Positions 56,692 to 64,000 of a DNA stretch of 64,000 bases are shown here, piece by piece (the first letter of the stretch is position 1; each line of letters starts with the position of its first letter). Source of the DNA: Variovorax sp. PBS-H4 (lineage in GTDB: Bacteria; Pseudomonadota; Gammaproteobacteria; Burkholderiales; Burkholderiaceae_C); NCBI RefSeq assembly GCF_901827205.1, contig NZ_LR594675.1, positions 5,822,001-5,886,000 on the forward strand, written 5' to 3'. The notes below the pieces were generated by a model. It saw only the letters and a program-made list of their open reading frames with translations, searched no databases and was not told where the DNA came from. The position numbers and the translations under genes were made by a program.

Positions 56692-58296
56692 ATGCGCGTG
56701 CACCCGAGCTGCCTGCTGCAGTGGGTGCGCCTGGGCCTGGCGTTGGCGGCGGTGCTCTTCCTGGCCAGCGGCTGCGCCATGCTGCCCGCCGAGTTCGAGC
56801 GCACGCCCTCGAGGGCGGTGCCGCTGTCCCCCGAAACCGCGCTCGGCCGCATTGCAAAGAGCTCACAACCCGACCCTGACCTGAGCGGCTTCCGCCTGAT
56901 GCCTGGCGGCGATTTCGCGCTCGACACCCGGCTCGAGCTCGCGCGCCGGGCCCAGCGCACGCTGGACGTGCAGTACTACCAGATCCACAACGACGAGACC
57001 GGCCGCTACCTGCTGCGCACGCTGCGCGATGCCGCCCAGCGCGGCGTTCGCGTGCGCCTGCTGATGGACGACCTGTACACCTCGGGCGAAGACGAACTGC
57101 TGCTGAGCCTGGCCGCCACGCCCAACCTCGAGCTTCGCCTGTTCAATCCTTTTCCCGCGGGGCGGGGCAGCATGCTCCGCCGCTTCTCGGCCTCGCTGCT
57201 CGACTTCGGGCGCGTCAACCGGCGAATGCACAACAAGCTCTTCATCGCCGACGGCGCGATGGCGGTGGCCGGCGGGCGGAACATCGGCAACGAGTACTTC
57301 ACGCAGACCGCCGGCGCCAACTTCATCGACCTCGACACCTTCGTCGCCGGCGCGCTGATCCCGCGGCTGGCCAGCCTCTTCGACCAGTACTGGAACAGCG
57401 AGTACGTGCGCCCCCTCGAGACCGTGGTGGCCGCCTCCCTGGCGCGCGAGGAACGCCAGCGCCGCTTCGAAGCGCTGAGCAGCCCGCAGAGCACGCCGCC
57501 CCCGCGCCCGCCCGCACCCAACGACGTGCTGGGCTACAGCCCGATCGCGGAGGACATCAAGGCCGGCAAGCTGGACCTGATCTGGACCCGCGCCGAGGCC
57601 TACGCCGATTCGCCCGAACGCGTGATCGGCAAGCAGGTGACCTACGGCGGCATCCCGCTGCTGGACGTCGACAGCGTGCGCTACAACGTGATCGAGCAGA
57701 TTCGCCGCGGCCGCTCCGACGTGACCATCGTCTCGCCCTACCTGATCCCCGGCAAGGGCGGGCTGGAGGCGATGCGCGAGGTACGCGGGCGCGGCATGAA
57801 GATCAGCGTGGTCACCAACTCCCTGGCCGCCACCGACGAGCCGGTGGTGCACACCGGGTACCGGCGTTACCGCGAAGACATGCTCAGGCTCGGCGTCGAG
57901 ATCTACGAGCTCAGCTCGCAGCGCACCCGGCGCAGCGTGCGCCTGGGGCTATTCGGCACGCAGATCGGGCGCCTGCATGCGAAGTCGGCGGTGATCGACG
58001 GGCGCACGCTCTTCGTCGGGTCGATGAACTTCGACCCGCGCTCCGACGTCGTCAATACAGAGATCGGGCTGATCATCTTCAGCCGTGAAATGGCGCAACA
58101 GGTGCTCAAGCTGATCGAGGTGCTCAAGCAGCAGGGCGCCTACCAGGTGCGCTTCGCGCCCGGCACCGAACGCATCGAATGGGTCAGCGAGGAGGCCGGC
58201 GTCGAGCAGGTGCTGACCAGCGAGCCCGACTCCACCCTCTGGGATCGCGTGATGCTGGAGATACTGGCGCCGCTGGCGCCCGAGAGCTTGCTGTAG
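56692..58296 (+). CDS. Phospholipase D-family lipoprotein (cardiolipin synthase-like)
   Basis: 534 residues. The N-terminal signal has a lipobox-like end (FLASGCAMLPAE). Two HKD motifs are complete: HNKLFIADGAMAVAGGRN near residue 180 and HAKSAVIDGRTLFVGSMN near 430. The length and exported location match the YmdC/ClsC-like or periplasmic PLD proteins; the lipid substrate is not known. It starts 2 nt after the rpoN stop. Confidence 0.9.
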   Translation: MRVHPSCLLQWVRLGLALAAVLFLASGCAMLPAEFERTPSRAVPLSPETALGRIAKSSQPDPDLSGFRLMPGGDFALDTRLELARRAQRTLDVQYYQIHNDETGRYLLRTLRDAAQRGVRVRLLMDDLYTSGEDELLLSLAATPNLELRLFNPFPAGRGSMLRRFSASLLDFGRVNRRMHNKLFIADGAMAVAGGRNIGNEYFTQTAGANFIDLDTFVAGALIPRLASLFDQYWNSEYVRPLETVVAASLAREERQRRFEALSSPQSTPPPRPPAPNDVLGYSPIAEDIKAGKLDLIWTRAEAYADSPERVIGKQVTYGGIPLLDVDSVRYNVIEQIRRGRSDVTIVSPYLIPGKGGLEAMREVRGRGMKISVVTNSLAATDEPVVHTGYRRYREDMLRLGVEIYELSSQRTRRSVRLGLFGTQIGRLHAKSAVIDGRTLFVGSMNFDPRSDVVNTEIGLIIFSREMAQQVLKLIEVLKQQGAYQVRFAPGTERIEWVSEEAGVEQVLTSEPDSTLWDRVMLEILAPLAPESLL

Positions 58297-58330
58297 CCGG
58301 CGGTCGTCGCTCGTGGCCACGGCGCCGGCT
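58295..58330. terminator. Inverted repeat between convergent genes
   Basis: AGCCGGCG and CGCCGGCT (8-nt arms, 20-nt loop) lie between the ends of the PLD gene and the first YceI gene. No T tract, so a terminator role is uncertain. Confidence 0.35.
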
Positions 58331-58359
58331 GAAGCTCTTCGCTCGGCCGGAACTCGCGC

Positions 58360-58995
58360 TCAGCCCGGCCCGCCGGTGATGTTCACCGCCTCCACCTGCA
58401 CCAGCAGCCGCACCTTGTCCTCGAATCCGAACGGAATGCCCCAGGTGATGCCCCAGTTGCTGCGCTCCACCGTCGTCTCGAAGTCGCCGCCGCAGACCTG
58501 GCGCTTGATGAGCGGGCTCAGGTAGCAACCGAAGCGGTTGGCCTTGAGCTTGACCGGCCGGGTCTGGCCCATCATGGTGAGCGAGCCGTCCACCTCGGCC
58601 ACCTTGTCGCCGCTGAAGTCGATCCTGTCGGCCACGAAGCGGGCGACCGGGAACTCGGCGACATTGAAGAAATCCTTGCTCAGTACATGCCGATTGAGCA
58701 GATCGACGCCGGTGTTGATGGAGCCGATGTCCATCGTGATGTCGATCTTGCCGCCCTTGCCCGTGGCGTCGATCCTGATCGTGCCGTCCTTGGTACTGAA
58801 GCGGCCGCGGTTGGTGGTGGTGCCGTAGTGGCCCATCTCGTACATCACGAAAGTGTGCGTGGGGTCGACCACATAGCTCGCGCCCTTGACCGGTCCACCG
58901 GCCGGCTGCGCGGCCATTTCCGGCGCAGTCTGCGCAGCGGCGAGGGCAACGCCGGCCAGCAGCGCGGCGGCGCAAAGGGACTTGGTCAGCTTCAT
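58360..58995 (-). CDS. YceI-family periplasmic protein 1
   Basis: 211 residues from the ATG at 58995 (in-frame ATGs at 59010 and 59028 would lengthen the signal). Signal peptide KSLCAAALLAGVALAAAQ. The rest is a YceI lipocalin-like barrel (SYVVDPTHTFVMYEMGHYGT, GSINTGVDLLNRHVLSKDFF, VKLKANRFGCY). YceI proteins bind isoprenoid or quinone-like lipids. It belongs to an operon with a second YceI gene and cytochrome b561. Confidence 0.9.
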   Translation of the reverse strand: MKLTKSLCAAALLAGVALAAAQTAPEMAAQPAGGPVKGASYVVDPTHTFVMYEMGHYGTTTNRGRFSTKDGTIRIDATGKGGKIDITMDIGSINTGVDLLNRHVLSKDFFNVAEFPVARFVADRIDFSGDKVAEVDGSLTMMGQTRPVKLKANRFGCYLSPLIKRQVCGGDFETTVERSNWGITWGIPFGFEDKVRLLVQVEAVNITGGPG

Positions 58996-59037
58996 GGCGG
59001 GCTTGGGCATGGCGGTGATTGCGTGCATGGCGAGGAG

Positions 59038-59625
59038 TCAGAGGGGACGCAGGCCTGTGAGGACCAGCTTGAAGCGCACCTGCACTTCGTCGCCGATCAT
59101 CGCGGTGTCGGCCCATTCGCCTTCGCCGACCTTGAAGGCGAGGCGCTGGATTGCAAAGCTTCCGGCGGCGGTCGAGCGGTCCGCGGATTGGGTGATCGTC
59201 ACGGGCACCGTGAGTTCCTGGGTATGGCCCTTGATCGTCAAGCGTCCGGCGATCTCGAAGCGGCCGCCACCGAGGCTCTTGATCGCGCTGGACTGGAAGC
59301 TGGCTTTAGGGAAGCGCGCGGTGTCGAACCAGGGCGCCTTGGGCAGTTCGGCATCGCTCTGCGGCACGCCGAGCGTGGCGCTCGCCATGTCGATCTGCAG
59401 CGCCACGGTGCCGCCCTCGGGCTGCTTCGGATCGAAGGCGATCTGGGCATCGAACTTCTGGAACTGGCCCTCGACCGGCACGCCCATCTGCTTGCTGACG
59501 AAACCGATCCGGCTGGAGGCCGGTACGAGCTGCGCCACGGGCTCGGCGCCAGCCATCGTCGTGGCCGAAGCGAATGTCAGCGCGGCCACGCACAGGGCGC
59601 GCCACGCGGGGTCGAGAAGGCTCAT
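59038..59625 (-). CDS. YceI-family periplasmic protein 2
   Basis: 195 residues. A signal peptide (ALCVAALTFASATTMAGAEP) precedes the YceI barrel (LVPASSRIGFVSKQMGVPVE, KAPWFDTARFPKASFQSSAI, LTIKGHTQELTVPVTI). Its ATG overlaps the stop of the cytochrome b561 gene (ATGA), a classic coupling that suggests electron exchange with a lipid such as ubiquinone bound by YceI. It is divergent in sequence from the other YceI. Confidence 0.92.
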   Translation of the reverse strand: MSLLDPAWRALCVAALTFASATTMAGAEPVAQLVPASSRIGFVSKQMGVPVEGQFQKFDAQIAFDPKQPEGGTVALQIDMASATLGVPQSDAELPKAPWFDTARFPKASFQSSAIKSLGGGRFEIAGRLTIKGHTQELTVPVTITQSADRSTAAGSFAIQRLAFKVGEGEWADTAMIGDEVQVRFKLVLTGLRPL

Positions 59626-60233
59626 CTTGCGTGTCCCTGGTGCGAAAACGGCCACATGCGATCCATCAAGCCGTCGTGGTCGATGAAGTGGTGCTTGAGT
59701 GCCGCCATCGCATGCAGCAGCACCACGGCCCCCAACGCGAAGGCGCAGCCGTGGTGCAGCGGTTTCAGCACGGCCTCGGCGAACGCCTTGTCCACCGCCA
59801 CGAGGTCCGGCAGCGGCACCAGGCCCAGCCAGACGACGGGAAAGCCGAGCGCCGAGCTGTAGGCCCAGCCAGACAGCGGCACCGCGAAGAGCAGCAGGTA
59901 GAGCAGCAGGTGCGTGCCGCGGTGCGCCACCAATTGCCAGCCCGGCATCGCACTCGTGATGCAGGTCGGCAATGGCGGCGGCTGATGCGACAGCCGCCAC
60001 AGCAGCCGCAGCGCCATCAGTCCCAGGATGGTGATGCCGGCCCACTTGTGCCAGTTGAAGAGCTTGAGCCGCAGCGGCGAGAAGGGCAGCCCGCTCATGT
60101 AAAGGCCGACGCTGAAAGAGGTGACGATCATCAGCGCGAGCAGCCAGTGCAGCGCCATGGCGACCGCCCCGTAGCGCCTTGCGGCAACGCGGTGGGTGGC
60201 TGCGGGCTCCGGATTCAGCGGCTCGACGTGCAT
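59622..60233 (-). CDS. Cytochrome b561 (CybB-like)
   Basis: 203 residues with four membrane helices and paired haem-ligand His residues: AVAMALHWLLALMIV, NWHKWAGITILGLMALRLLW, AHRGTHLLLYLLLFAVPLSG and ALGAVVLLHAMAALKHH. Transfers electrons between membrane quinol and periplasmic partners. The start at 60233 lacks a clear Shine-Dalgarno site but no better ATG is near. The two YceI genes follow. Confidence 0.93.
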   Translation of the reverse strand: MHVEPLNPEPAATHRVAARRYGAVAMALHWLLALMIVTSFSVGLYMSGLPFSPLRLKLFNWHKWAGITILGLMALRLLWRLSHQPPPLPTCITSAMPGWQLVAHRGTHLLLYLLLFAVPLSGWAYSSALGFPVVWLGLVPLPDLVAVDKAFAEAVLKPLHHGCAFALGAVVLLHAMAALKHHFIDHDGLMDRMWPFSHQGHAR

Positions 60234-60289
60234 GGGCGGAGCATAAGGCCACCGCTGCACGCCAGCCCCGCCGGCGGGAGGGAGTCGAG

Positions 60290-60406
60290 CTAGCCGAGGC
60301 TCCAGCGCGCGATCAGCAGCAGCCCAGGTCCCAGCACCAGCAGCAGCATGAAGGGCACGACCGCCCAGGGCGCGTCTTGCCGCTTTGTGTTTTCCAGTGT
60401 CTTCAT
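60290..60406 (-). CDS. Small membrane protein of 38 residues
   Basis: A short frame with a good ribosome-binding site (AGGGA 8 nt before the ATG). The protein has a charged N-terminus (MKTLENTKRQDAPW) and a single membrane helix (VVPFMLLLVLGPGLLLIA). Unknown function. It lies 26 nt after the 89-residue gene and 56 nt before cytochrome b561, so it may be a subunit of a membrane complex. Confidence 0.6.
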   Translation of the reverse strand: MKTLENTKRQDAPWAVVPFMLLLVLGPGLLLIARWSLG

Positions 60407-60432
60407 GGCAATCTTCCCTCGATGGCAGACGC

Positions 60433-60702
60433 TCAGAAGGTGGCAACCGCTTCGTCCGGCACCGGTTCGGCGTTGTGCAGCACCTCGCTTGCAGCCGGGA
60501 CCGCGAAGGCCCTGACGTCCGTTTCCATCGGCGCGGCAACCGCGGAGGCGGAAGCTTGGCTTGCCCTCACCTCCCAACGGCCAAGCAGGATCATTGCCGC
60601 AAGCAGCGCAACGGCCAGCGTCGCGGAAAACAGCAGTTGCGGCATGCGGCGCCGCAGGCGGGCAGGCCGATTGACGAAGACCGTGTGCGGATGCGGTTGC
60701 AT
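60433..60702 (-). CDS. Small membrane protein of 89 residues
   Basis: AAGGAAGGA lies just before the ATG. One membrane helix (LLFSATLAVALLAAMILLG) separates a basic N-terminus (FVNRPARLRRRMPQ) from a periplasmic Ala/Val-rich tail. Not recognised. It starts the small operon with the 38-residue protein and probably the cytochrome b561/YceI genes. Confidence 0.6.
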   Translation of the reverse strand: MQPHPHTVFVNRPARLRRRMPQLLFSATLAVALLAAMILLGRWEVRASQASASAVAAPMETDVRAFAVPAASEVLHNAEPVPDEAVATF

Positions 60703-60822
60703 GGCGGTTCCTTCCTTGCCTCATCGAAATGCGCGACGTGCGCATGGATGGACTCTAGAAAAGAAGGGCGCCGCCGAAAATTCCGCATTCGCGGCGGGCA
60801 TCCCGCATTCGCGGGAGTCGGC

Positions 60823-62727
60823 TCAGGCTGCCGCTGCCATGGAAGCCGCCATCGGGAGGCGCAGCACGACGCAGCAGCCGCCCGTGCCCGCCGGGCGAAG
60901 CGCGAGCGTGCCGCCCAGCCGCTCGGCGCGCGAGCGCATGTTGAGCAGCCCACGGCCGCCCTGCCGGCCAGGCTCGGCATCCAGCCCGCAGCCGTTGTCT
61001 TCGATCTCCATCTCCAGCATCTCGCCCGCGCACCGCAGCCGCACCTGCACCCACGTGGCGCGCGCGTGCTTGAGCACGTTGGTCAGCGCCTCCTGGGCCA
61101 CGCGCAGCAGTTGCAGCGCGGCGTGCGGCGAGACCGTCGCGCTGCCGTCGGGCAGGTCGACGTCCCAGCCGGAGCGCACGCCGGCCGCGAGCAGCTGCGG
61201 CTCCCAGCGGAACCGGAAGTCGCCCAGGGCCGCCCCCAGGTCGTGCTCGCCGGAGGCCAAGGCGTCCAGCGCCAGCCGCATGTCGGCGATGCAGGCGCGC
61301 AGCGCGCCAGCGATCTCGCCCTCGTCCATGTCGCCGCGTTCGACTCGCGACAGCGAGGTGAAGAGCTGCGAGCCCAGGCCGTCGTGCAGGTCCCGCATGA
61401 TCAGTTGGCGCTCCTCGGCGGCGGCATGCTCGCGCTCCAGCGCGGCCAGGCGCGCGTAGTTGTCGGCCAGGGCGCGCTCGCGATCGGCCACCCGCGTCTC
61501 CAGTGTGCGGTTGAGTTCCTCCAGCGAATGAAGAGTGCGCAGGAAACGCGCCGTCAGCAGCGCCCCCATGGCCAGCAGCAGGGTGTTGGAGCCGTAGTGA
61601 AGCAGGTGGATGCGGTGGCCGGTCCATTCCGGAAAAAAGCGCCCGAGCAGGCCCGGGTCCCAGGTCAGCAGGTAGTCGTGGATCCCCACCAGCACTGCGA
61701 AGGCCATCACGGCTGAGAGCGCGGCGGCGGTCAGCGTACCGCGTCGCCGCGCATACACGAAGGCGACTGCGATGATCAAGAGTCCCACGCCCACCATGCC
61801 GCCCTGCCACCAACGCGCGATGGCCTGCTCCGCCGCGAAACCGCCCAGCGCAAACCAAAGCGGCCCCACCAGCCCGTAGCCGACCAGCGCCCGGTCCAGC
61901 CACACTCTGCGCATGCCCGCGTAGTGAAGCGTGAACACCGCCATGACGATCACGAACCCACCCGTGGCGCATTGGTAGAGGACGCGCCACCACTGCCACG
62001 CAGCAATCGGCAAGGTGTCGATCAGGAACGTCATGGTTCGCACGGCCCAAAGTACCGCGGCCAACCCGAACAGCCCGTAGAGCGACTCTTCCGGGCGACG
62101 CCACCAGATGAAGGCGACGAAGCCGGCCACCAGCAGCGAGACCAGCACGGTGAGCTCGGGCACCGTGCGAACCCAGAAGAGGCGCCGGTTGTGCAGCGGC
62201 TGGATTTCGTCCTGCGGCCCGATGCTGATTTGCGGGAACCGCAGCGGATAGTCCCTGGAAGGCGTGGCGCGGATGGCGAGCTCGTTGTAGCCAGGGCGCA
62301 GCAACGACGCGGGCAGCAGCGCCGCCTGCGGCCGGTAGGTGCGCGCATGGACCGTTTCGCTGCGCTCCGCCACGCTGCCGATGAGGCTGCCGTTGAGCCA
62401 GATCTCGCCGCCGTCGTAGAAGTACGGCACGTAGACGGCCCATTGAACCTGGCGCGCGGGGTCGTCCGGGTAGTCGAAGCCGAGGCGGTACCAGGCGGGC
62501 GCGCGCGCCAGCGCCGGGCGCGAATAGCCGGCGTCATCGGGCAAGGTCACCGGCTGCCAGGCGGCGCCTGGCGGCGGCGGCGTCCGCTCCACCGCAGGGG
62601 CCGAGAGCACGGCGACGTTGCGCGGCGACTGGAGCGCCGCCGCAGAGCCGCCCGCGATGCCGACCAGGACCAGCAGCAGCAGCGCCAACCCCGCCGCCCG
62701 CGCGCAGGGATGGCGCGTGCCGCGCAT
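60823..62727 (-). CDS. 7TMR-DISM-type sensor histidine kinase (NarL-type partner)
   Basis: 634 residues. After a signal-like helix (GLALLLLVLVGIAGG), residues about 50-190 form a periplasmic sensor with a beta-rich 7TMR-DISM-like domain (APAWYRLGFDYPDDPARQVQ, IWLNGSLIGSVAERSETVHA). About seven membrane helices follow (190-380). The kinase core is the HisKA_3 type with His448 (LIMRDLHDGLGSQLF) and a HATPase domain (VAQEALTNVLKHA, DNGCGL, GGRGLLNMRSRAE). It overlaps the stop of the response regulator, so the pair is coupled. The stimulus is unknown. Confidence 0.93.
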   Translation of the reverse strand: MRGTRHPCARAAGLALLLLVLVGIAGGSAAALQSPRNVAVLSAPAVERTPPPPGAAWQPVTLPDDAGYSRPALARAPAWYRLGFDYPDDPARQVQWAVYVPYFYDGGEIWLNGSLIGSVAERSETVHARTYRPQAALLPASLLRPGYNELAIRATPSRDYPLRFPQISIGPQDEIQPLHNRRLFWVRTVPELTVLVSLLVAGFVAFIWWRRPEESLYGLFGLAAVLWAVRTMTFLIDTLPIAAWQWWRVLYQCATGGFVIVMAVFTLHYAGMRRVWLDRALVGYGLVGPLWFALGGFAAEQAIARWWQGGMVGVGLLIIAVAFVYARRRGTLTAAALSAVMAFAVLVGIHDYLLTWDPGLLGRFFPEWTGHRIHLLHYGSNTLLLAMGALLTARFLRTLHSLEELNRTLETRVADRERALADNYARLAALEREHAAAEERQLIMRDLHDGLGSQLFTSLSRVERGDMDEGEIAGALRACIADMRLALDALASGEHDLGAALGDFRFRWEPQLLAAGVRSGWDVDLPDGSATVSPHAALQLLRVAQEALTNVLKHARATWVQVRLRCAGEMLEMEIEDNGCGLDAEPGRQGGRGLLNMRSRAERLGGTLALRPAGTGGCCVVLRLPMAASMAAAA

Positions 62728-63389
62728 CACAGAAGCCCCATCTGGCTCGCTTCGTACACCGCCTCGCCGCGCGAATGCACGGCCAGCTTGCGGTAGATCT
62801 TCTTCACATGGGCCACCACCGTGTGCGGCGAGATCCCGGTCAGCTCGCCGATGGTCTCGAAGCTCAGGCCCTTGGCAGCCAGCCGCAGGATCTCGGTCTC
62901 GCGCTCCGTGAGCGGCGAAGGCGGCGCCTCCCTGGGCGCTGGCTGCGCGGGCGGCGTCGGCGCAGCACTGATGCGAAAGCGCGCCAGGACGCGCCGTGCG
63001 ATGCTCGGGCTGATGGGCGAGCCGCCGGCGCGCAGCTCGTGGATGCTGGCCGCGATGTGCCCGGCGCCCGCATCCTTCAACAGGTAGCCGGTGGCGCCGG
63101 CCTCGATCGAGGCCACCACGTGCTGGTCGTCGCCGAACATGGTGACCACCAGCACGTCGCACTGCGGATGCCGGCGCGCCGCGTGGCGGATCACTTCCAC
63201 GCCGTCGATGTCGGGCAGCCCCAGGTCGACCAGCATCACGTCGGGCGGCTGGGCATCCAGCATCGCGATCGCCGCGCGCCCGGTGCCCACCACGCCGGCG
63301 AGGGCGAGGCCCGGGTCGGCGAGCACCGCCTCCGAGAAGCGGCGCATGAACTCGGGTGTGTCTTCGACGATCAGCACGCTGGTGGTCAT
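62727..63389 (-). CDS. NarL/FixJ-family response regulator
   Basis: 220 residues. Receiver with Glu9-Asp10 (LIVEDTPE), phosphoacceptor Asp55 (VMLVDLGLPDIDG) and a Lys in YLLKDAG. A Pro/Ala-rich linker (about 143-158) precedes a LuxR-type helix-turn-helix (LTERETEILRLAAKGLSFET, ISPHTVVAHVKKIYRKL). Its stop shares bases with the kinase ATG. The kinase directly downstream is its partner. Confidence 0.95.
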   Translation of the reverse strand: MTTSVLIVEDTPEFMRRFSEAVLADPGLALAGVVGTGRAAIAMLDAQPPDVMLVDLGLPDIDGVEVIRHAARRHPQCDVLVVTMFGDDQHVVASIEAGATGYLLKDAGAGHIAASIHELRAGGSPISPSIARRVLARFRISAAPTPPAQPAPREAPPSPLTERETEILRLAAKGLSFETIGELTGISPHTVVAHVKKIYRKLAVHSRGEAVYEASQMGLL

Positions 63390-63507
63390 GGCAGCCCCTG
63401 TTGCGATGCGGCAATGCGACCGGGGGATTTTCCCACCGCGCCCGCGCCCGGCCATAGCGCAAACGCGGTACGGGACGCATGGGATACTGGCCGGCGATTC
63501 CCCCGAC

Positions 63508-64000
63508 ATGAACGACCTTTCCCTTTTCCTGCCCTGCGCCGCCGGCGTGGAGGACTTCCTGGCCCAGGAGGTGCACGCGCTGACCGGCCGCGCCGGCGAT
63601 GAGCTCCTGGTCCTGCGCGGCGGCGTGCGCGTGCGCGCCGACTGGCGCGAAGCCCTGAAGCTCAACCTGCACTGCCGCCTCGCCCAACGCGTGCTGATCG
63701 AGCTGGCCCACGCGCCCTATCGGGACGAGCACGATCTCTACGACATCGCAGGCGGCGTGGCCTGGGAGCTCTGGTTCACGCCGAAGAACACTTTCAAGAT
63801 CGAGACCACGGCCCAGCACAGTCCGCTCAAGAGCCTCAACTTCGCGACCTTGCGCATCAAGGACGCCATCGCCGACCGCTTCCGCGCCAAGGCCAACGGC
63901 GTGCGCCCCAGCATCGAGACCCAGTGGCCCGACGCGCGCGTCTTCGCGCACCTGGACGCGGAGCACTGCACGCTTTACATCGATAGTTCCGGCGAGCCGC
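63508..64000 (+). CDS. RlmL-like 23S rRNA (guanine-N2) methyltransferase, partial
   Basis: Runs off the right edge; 164 codons are visible. The N-terminal part is a THUMP RNA-binding domain (LFLPCAAGVEDFLAQEVHAL, then LHCRLAQRVLIELAHAPYRD, and KNTFKIETTAQHSPLKSLNF with ALKLN). The Rossmann methyltransferase domain would follow outside the window. Such proteins methylate 23S rRNA guanines in the cytoplasm. Confidence 0.85.
   Translation, partial: MNDLSLFLPCAAGVEDFLAQEVHALTGRAGDELLVLRGGVRVRADWREALKLNLHCRLAQRVLIELAHAPYRDEHDLYDIAGGVAWELWFTPKNTFKIETTAQHSPLKSLNFATLRIKDAIADRFRAKANGVRPSIETQWPDARVFAHLDAEHCTLYIDSSGEP

Noticed and set aside
60755..62443. A 562-codon frame on the - strand overlapping the 7TMR kinase
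   Set aside because: Shadow frame; the kinase frame has the complete sensor, membrane and catalytic motifs.
1..64000. tRNA, rRNA, riboswitch and insertion-sequence search by eye
   Set aside because: I saw no tRNA-like cloverleaf, rRNA segment, transposase or terminal inverted repeats. Small RNAs cannot be excluded without a covariance search.

Overview
The window is GC-rich bacterial chromosomal DNA, best explained as a member of the Comamonadaceae (Burkholderiales), probably a Variovorax-like soil or plant-associated bacterium. This rests on codon and GC character, the argS-SPOR-dsbA and lptA-lptB-rpoN gene order, and a family-typical intergenic palindromic element near 34.7 kb. The species is inferred, not proven.

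Layout. (1) 0-4.3 kb: a partial opine-type dehydrogenase, a phosphoglycolate-phosphatase-like HAD protein, and a quorum-sensing locus (luxR, an RsaM-like gene, luxI preceded by a 16-bp palindrome resembling a lux box, and an unrecognised gene overlapping the end of luxI). (2) 4.4-28.8 kb: a surface-adhesion island. It holds a trimeric autotransporter adhesin (TAA) of about 4,890 residues and a downstream BamE-like/OmpA-like lipoprotein resembling the TAA partner TpgA. Divergent from them are an OmpR-type regulator, a LysM-FecR secreted protein and a CHASE2 histidine kinase, followed by a pseudo-receiver regulator, a TPR protein that looks like the sensory half of a CadC-like regulator, and a NarL-type regulator. 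(3) 29-35 kb: type VI secretion parts without a working system: a TssL with an unusual C-terminal extension, a short TssM-like protein without a Walker A motif, a PP2C phosphatase, a TPR-methyltransferase, TagF and a truncated TssK. (4) 35-44 kb: a CAP-domain lipoprotein, a VOC protein, two tandem PhnD-like binding proteins, and two hybrid histidine kinases, one coupled to a periplasmic binding protein. (5) 44.2-48.1 kb: a compact operon that looks like orphan type III secretion cargo: a PPR-Smr protein split by an in-frame TAA, a CesT-like chaperone, an LcrH/SycD-like TPR chaperone, and a 573-residue protein with two hydrophobic segments. No secretion apparatus genes are in the window. (6) 48.2-64 kb: mostly housekeeping genes: LysR regulator, DUF2214 protein, PsiF-like protein, argS, SPOR protein, dsbA, lptA, lptB, rpoN, phospholipase D protein, two YceI proteins with cytochrome b561, two tiny membrane proteins, a NarL-type two-component pair, and the start of an RlmL-like rRNA methyltransferase.

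How it fits together. The first 48 kb is rich in cell-surface, secretion and signalling genes, which suggests host or surface interaction: AHL sensing, a giant fibre adhesin with its own regulators, and effector-like cargo next to decayed T6SS genes. The most interesting stretches are the PPR-Smr/chaperone operon, the T6SS remnant, and the repeat structure inside the adhesin gene.
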